A DNA stretch of 10,186 nt from positions 1 to 10,186 of the forward strand of contig CAIJTL010000520.1 of the NCBI GenBank assembly GCA_903823545.1, in the 5' to 3' direction. This DNA is from an uncultured Planctomycetaceae bacterium (GTDB taxonomy: Bacteria > Planctomycetota > Planctomycetia > Planctomycetales > Planctomycetaceae). Positions 6,861-10,186 of the stretch are shown here, piece after piece. The position numbers and the translations under genes are program-made. The first letter of the stretch is position 1. The number at the start of each line of letters is the position of its first letter. The notes below the pieces were generated by a model that saw nothing but the letters and a program-made list of their open reading frames with translations, ran no database searches and was not told the DNA's origin.

Positions 6861-7270
6861 CGCAGTATTCCGTGTGGTTCATCCGCAATTGCGGCGTAGA
6901 ATTCCTTCGCCTCTTGTTCCGTTCTCATTTCATATCGACTCGTGACAGCCCATTTCTCCGCAATGCCCCAATTGGCGGCGAACTCTCCGCCAGCCGCAGC
7001 ACTCGCTTTCAAGCTGGTATTGAGTTGATCCATCAATCCAGCCAATGAAATGAGCTTGCGAAATTCATGTGTCAGACAATTTTTCGCATCCCACTTCTCC
7101 TCGAAGACCCATGCCGTGTGAATCATTTGCGAAAGAACACATGATTTCAGGGCACATTCAACAGCGTAACCAGCAGCATAGTAGGCAAACTCCCAACGGC
7201 CACTCTCAATGAGCATTTCGGCGTCTTTGAGCCGTACCTCAACCAATTTTTGTAGTTCGGCTTGGTTCAC
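6839..7270 (-). CDS. HEPN domain-containing protein
   Basis: A 143-residue all-helical protein with the HEPN signature: A-Y-Y-A-A-G-Y-A-V-E-C-A-L-K at 29-42, preceded by a helix with R-L-K-D-A-E-M-L-I (13-21), then T-H-E-F-R-K-L at 67-73, S-R-Y-E at 111-114 and a C-terminal I-L-R-W-I-R. HEPN proteins are often RNases or RNA-binding subunits in toxin-antitoxin, abortive-infection and nucleotidyltransferase (MNT) systems. The usual RNase motif R-X4-6-H is absent: none of the three histidines (51, 68, 133) stands 5-7 residues after an arginine, so it may be a non-nucleolytic or divergent HEPN. The start is GTG (7268-7270) with only a weak GAGAG Shine-Dalgarno; the next Met (19) would cut the first helix. 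It overlaps the following gene by 22 nt, and no MNT gene is adjacent. Confidence 0.85.
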   Translation of the reverse strand: MNQAELQKLVEVRLKDAEMLIESGRWEFAYYAAGYAVECALKSCVLSQMIHTAWVFEEKWDAKNCLTHEFRKLISLAGLMDQLNTSLKASAAAGGEFAANWGIAEKWAVTSRYEMRTEQEAKEFYAAIADEPHGILRWIRTYW

Positions 7271-7543
7271 CGCAGTCTCTCAACGCAGAACATGATGATT
7301 CATTCTTAGTTAGCTTCCCGCTGGAAGATGTTAGTTGGTGAATCAGTCCGCGCCCACCGTCTAAGTTGCCATGCGTGAGTATTGTCGATTGATAATCAAA
7401 CTGTTTTGGTGACACTTCTCACTGACGCCGATAACTGGCTCTGGCCCATCTGCACGCCTACCAATCGCTCTGACGAGTGACATCAACCAAGCCAAAAGAA
7501 CTTGTCACGGTAAAAAACTCCACATTAAGAAAGGCTGGCTGTT
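7271..7543. other. Divergent intergenic region between HEPN module and sulfatase
   Basis: This should carry promoters for both directions, but no convincing consensus promoter was found. It holds a nested inverted repeat (TGATTCA at 7296-7302 with TGAATCA at 7339-7345, enclosing CTTCC-CGCT-GGAAG at 7314-7327) and a small palindrome TTGATAATCAA at 7389-7399 that could be an operator. No RNA gene is recognised. Confidence 0.4.
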
Positions 7544-9007
7544 ATGCGATTCTTGACCTCACCATTGCACTGCTTGATGTTCGGTTTGTTGCTGTTGGTT
7601 GCAGTCAGTAGCTCACAAGCCGCTGGCAAACCGACTTTGCCGAATGTCGTGCTGATCTATGCGGATGACCTCGGTTATGGCGACCTTGGTTGTTACGGAG
7701 CGAAAGGTTGGACGACGCCAAATTTGGATCGGCTCGCTGCGAACGGGATGCGGTTCACCGATTTTTATGTCGCTCAAGCGGTCTGTTCGGCTTCGCGAAC
7801 GGCGTTGTTGACCGGCTGCTATCCGAATCGGCTGGGCATCCTCGGCGCACTCGGTCCGAAAAGTCTGAATGGCATTCACGACGATGAAACAACGCTGGCC
7901 GAAGTGCTGAAAGCTCGCGGTTATGCCACGGCAATCTTCGGGAAATGGCACCTCGGACATCATCCGCAGTTTCTGCCCATAAGGCACGGGTTCGACGAAT
8001 ATTTCGGCCTGCCGTACTCAAACGATATGTGGCCCTATCATCCGGGGGTTGCACATCTGCCGATCGAGGATCGCCTTAAGAACTGGCCCTACTTGCCACT
8101 CATCAAAGGGGACAAAGTCGTCAATGCGAATGTCACCGGAGAGGAGCAGGCCAAGTTGACGACGTGGTACACCGAGCGATCTGTCGCATTCATCGAAAAG
8201 CATCGTGAGCGTCCCTTCTTCTTGTATCTGCCACACGCGATGCCGCACGTCCCTTTGTTTGTGTCCGACAAACAAAAAGGGAAGTCGGCTCAAGGTCTGT
8301 ACGGAGATGTGATCCAAGAGATCGACTGGTCCGTCGGCGAGATCACGACGACGCTGGAACGACTTGGTCTGACGCAGAACACGCTTGTCATCTTCACCTC
8401 AGACAACGGGCCGTGGCTGACCTACGGCAATCACGCGGGGGGCACGAGCGGACTGCGAGAAGGGAAAGGAACTGCATGGGAAGGTGGCGTTCGAGTCCCG
8501 TGCGTGATGAGTTGGCCCGGCAAAATTCCCGCCGGCCAAACCTGTCGTGAGCCGATCATGACAATCGACATTCTGCCCACGATTACGAAGCTTGTCGGTG
8601 CCGAATTGCCGAAACGTCCGATCGATGGCCTCGATATTTGGCCGCTGATCAATGGGACGTCGAACGCGAAAACTCCTCACGAAGCGTTGTATTTTTATTG
8701 GGGTCAACAACTGCATGCGGTTCGTAGTGGTCAGTGGAAGTTGCACTTTCCGCATCCGTTTGTTTCTGTCAGCTCGATGAACGTCGGAGCTGACGGCAAG
8801 CCTGGGAAAGCCGCGCAGAAAGAAATTGGTCTAGCGCTGTTTGACCTCAATGCCGATCGCGCCGAGACAACTGACGTCGCCGAACAACACTCAGATGTCG
8901 TCGCTCGTCTAAAAGCACTTGCCGACAAAGCGAGAGCGGACCTCGGCGATTCAGCCACCAAACAAAAAGGATCGGGCGTTCGTGAAGTTGGAGTCGTCAA
9001 GCCGTAG
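7544..9007 (+). CDS. Secreted sulfatase, arylsulfatase A/GALNS-like (S1 family)
   Basis: A 487-residue formylglycine sulfatase that would hydrolyse sulfate esters, probably of polysaccharides, in the cell envelope or outside. A signal peptide is clear: Arg2, a hydrophobic core at about 11-21 and a likely cleavage after S-S-Q-A near 26. Catalytic residues in order: Asp41-Asp42 (calcium), the C-S-A-S-R motif at 81-85 with Cys81 to be converted to formylglycine, G-K-W-H-L-G at 133-138 (Lys134, His136), His231, Asp287-Asn288 (S-D-N-G) and Lys308 in R-E-G-K-G-T. The G-L-P-Y-S-N-D stretch near 155-161 is typical of the arylsulfatase A/N-acetylgalactosamine-6-sulfatase branch. The motif has Ala where many sulfatases have Pro. 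ATG at 7544 has AAGAAAGG (about 9 nt away) upstream. No formylglycine-generating enzyme gene is in the window, so activation must occur in trans. The substrate is unknown. Confidence 0.93.
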   Translation: MRFLTSPLHCLMFGLLLLVAVSSSQAAGKPTLPNVVLIYADDLGYGDLGCYGAKGWTTPNLDRLAANGMRFTDFYVAQAVCSASRTALLTGCYPNRLGILGALGPKSLNGIHDDETTLAEVLKARGYATAIFGKWHLGHHPQFLPIRHGFDEYFGLPYSNDMWPYHPGVAHLPIEDRLKNWPYLPLIKGDKVVNANVTGEEQAKLTTWYTERSVAFIEKHRERPFFLYLPHAMPHVPLFVSDKQKGKSAQGLYGDVIQEIDWSVGEITTTLERLGLTQNTLVIFTSDNGPWLTYGNHAGGTSGLREGKGTAWEGGVRVPCVMSWPGKIPAGQTCREPIMTIDILPTITKLVGAELPKRPIDGLDIWPLINGTSNAKTPHEALYFYWGQQLHAVRSGQWKLHFPHPFVSVSSMNVGADGKPGKAAQKEIGLALFDLNADRAETTDVAEQHSDVVARLKALADKARADLGDSATKQKGSGVREVGVVKP

Positions 9008-9031
9008 TCACTGAAGCGGCATCGTTACATC

Positions 9032-9143
9032 GGGGAGTTTCAACGCAGAGGTGTAAAGGGCCGCGAAGGAACGCAAAGAGTGAGTCTCTGAAATCCTTTG
9101 CGAATCTTTGCGGTCCTTTGCACCTTCGCGTTGAAGACTCTCC
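9032..9143. repeat. Long imperfect inverted repeat of CGCAAAG-like units
   Basis: Left arm 9032-9078 and right arm 9096-9143 can fold into a hairpin of almost 50 bp with a loop at 9079-9095. In the core (9039-9078 against 9096-9135) 32 of 40 positions are Watson-Crick pairs. Of the eight mismatches, five are G-U wobbles in a plus-strand RNA and only one is a wobble in a minus-strand RNA. Each arm contains iterated CGCAAAG/CGCGAAG/TAAAGG units. It fills most of the convergent gap between the sulfatase and hisD, so it may terminate both genes or be a copy of a dispersed repeat. Only this copy is clear in the window. Confidence 0.85.
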
Positions 9144-9151
9144 AACAACAT

Positions 9152-10186
9152 CTACTTCAGTCGGATATCAACGCTCGCGCTGTGAGCCGTTAGTCCTTCG
9201 ACGTGTGCCATGCGGCGGATGTCGTCGGCTACTGCTGCGAGTGCTGCTGCGTTGTAGCTGATCACGGACGATCGTTTCAGAAAATCGTTCGCGCAAAGTC
9301 CGTTCGCAAAGCGAGCTGTTCCACCTGTTGGGAGAACGTGTGACGGGCCTGCAACGTAGTCTCCAACCGCAACGGGTGTGTGATGCCCCATAAAGATCGC
9401 CCCCGCGTTTTGCAGCTTTGCTAAGATCGCGTCGGGATTGTCGGTCGAGATATGGAGGTGTTCTGGAGCCAATTGATCCGAGAATCGACAGGCTTCGTCT
9501 TCGTTACGAGCGAGAATCAACGCTCCGTAATCCTCAAGGCTTTGGCGAGCGAGATCGCCCCGTTGAAGCTGGCTCAGTTGTTTTGTGAGTTCTTCGCGGA
9601 CTGCTTCAATCAACGGTGCGTGCCAAGTAATGAGCACCCCGGAACCGGGACTGTGTTCCGCTTGTGAAATGAGATCACTGGCGATGAAATCTGCTCGCGC
9701 CGATGAATCGGCAAGGACGACAACCTCGCTCGGTCCGGCGATGCTGTCGATGTCGACTTCGCCGTAAACAAAACGTTTCGCGAGCGCGACGAACAAATTC
9801 CCTGGTCCGACGATCTTGTCGACGCGAGGAATTCCTTCGACTCCGTAGGCTAATGCGGCGACTGCCTGGGCTCCGCCAACTCGGTAAACCTCGGTAATGC
9901 CAAGCAATTTGCATGCGGCCAGAAGTTCGCGGTTGTAGCCACCAAAGTCTGTTGGAGGGACGACGACGGCGATCTCTTTGACACCTGCCACCTGAGCGGG
10001 AACCGCCGTCATCAACAATGTGGATGGATATGCCGCCGCACCACCGGGAACACAAATGCCTACTCGCTTCAGCGGCAGATATCGCTGTCGCAGCTCAACG
10101 CGTCGTCCCGCATCCTCTCGTATGAGTGAGACTGATTGGTTGAGCAACTTCGTCTGAAATTCAACGATGTTGTCTCGAATGCGGCC
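9152..10186 (-). CDS. hisD: Histidinol dehydrogenase (5' end beyond window)
   Basis: The C-terminal 344 residues of histidinol dehydrogenase, the zinc and NAD enzyme that performs the last two steps of histidine biosynthesis (L-histidinol to L-histidine) in the cytosol. Numbering from the first codon at the window edge, the landmarks are V-P-G-G at 46-49, the V-G-G-A-Q-A block near 103-108, S-Q-A-E-H with zinc ligands Gln175 and His178, A-P-E-H with catalytic Glu242 and His243, V-G-D-Y with zinc ligand Asp276, and the C-terminal A-H-S-A-S-V-D with zinc ligand His335. Family members are about 430 residues, so roughly 90 residues lie outside. The frame is open to 10186; an in-frame TTG at 10145-10147 is not the true start, because the residues before it already look like HisD. 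The gene converges with the sulfatase and ends just beyond the inverted repeat. Confidence 0.96.
   Translation of the reverse strand, partial: GRIRDNIVEFQTKLLNQSVSLIREDAGRRVELRQRYLPLKRVGICVPGGAAAYPSTLLMTAVPAQVAGVKEIAVVVPPTDFGGYNRELLAACKLLGITEVYRVGGAQAVAALAYGVEGIPRVDKIVGPGNLFVALAKRFVYGEVDIDSIAGPSEVVVLADSSARADFIASDLISQAEHSPGSGVLITWHAPLIEAVREELTKQLSQLQRGDLARQSLEDYGALILARNEDEACRFSDQLAPEHLHISTDNPDAILAKLQNAGAIFMGHHTPVAVGDYVAGPSHVLPTGGTARFANGLCANDFLKRSSVISYNAAALAAVADDIRRMAHVEGLTAHSASVDIRLK

Noticed and set aside
7279..7290. CTCAACGCAGA upstream of the HEPN gene, like the outer edge of the 9032-9143 repeat
   Set aside because: Only about 11 bases match, and neither the CGCAAAG iterations nor a second arm follow.
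7435..7454. A sigma-54-like GG/GC pair upstream of the sulfatase
   Set aside because: The spacing between GG and GC is 15 or 9 instead of the required 12.
10145..10147. TTG as the start codon of hisD
   Set aside because: The frame continues to the window edge with HisD-like residues, and the family is about 90 residues longer at the N-terminus.

Overview
The window looks like a chromosomal segment from a member of the Planctomycetota. This is an inference from gene content: a secreted arylsulfatase-type sulfatase with a C-S-A-S-R active site, a glucosamine-6-phosphate deaminase fused to a PIG-L deacetylase, a second stand-alone PIG-L deacetylase, a Tpx-type thiol peroxidase, csrA, and a HEPN-type gene pair, with loosely packed genes and moderate GC. 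No ribosomal, tRNA, CRISPR, phage or transposase sequence was found.

Layout. Positions 48-2243 (minus strand) hold, in transcription order, csrA, an ornithine cyclodeaminase-family gene and a creatininase-family gene, which may form one transcription unit. The csrA leader (2244-2533) has a very strong Shine-Dalgarno, three matches to the CsrA-binding consensus and a sigma-28-like promoter candidate. A strong intrinsic terminator (2521-2562) separates this unit from tpx (2614-3132, minus), which lies 120 bp downstream of the NagB/PIG-L fusion gene (3253-5148, minus). A 204-bp divergent region separates the fusion from a solo PIG-L deacetylase (5353-6117, plus).

Positions 6171-7270 (minus) hold an overlapping two-gene module: a HEPN-domain protein followed by a 229-residue protein of unknown function. 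A secreted sulfatase follows (7544-9007, plus). It converges on hisD (9152 to the right edge, minus), which lacks its 5' end in this window. The 144-bp convergent gap holds a long imperfect inverted repeat (9032-9143) built on iterated CGCAAAG-like units.

How the genes fit together. The fusion protein and the solo deacetylase suggest amino-sugar turnover: removal of N-acetyl groups and entry of glucosamine-6-phosphate into glycolysis. The sulfatase fits the use of sulfated polysaccharides. Histidinol dehydrogenase and thiol peroxidase are housekeeping. The cyclodeaminase/creatininase pair probably acts on a small amino-acid or amide substrate that cannot be named from sequence. The least explained parts are the HEPN pair, the csrA leader and the large inverted repeat.
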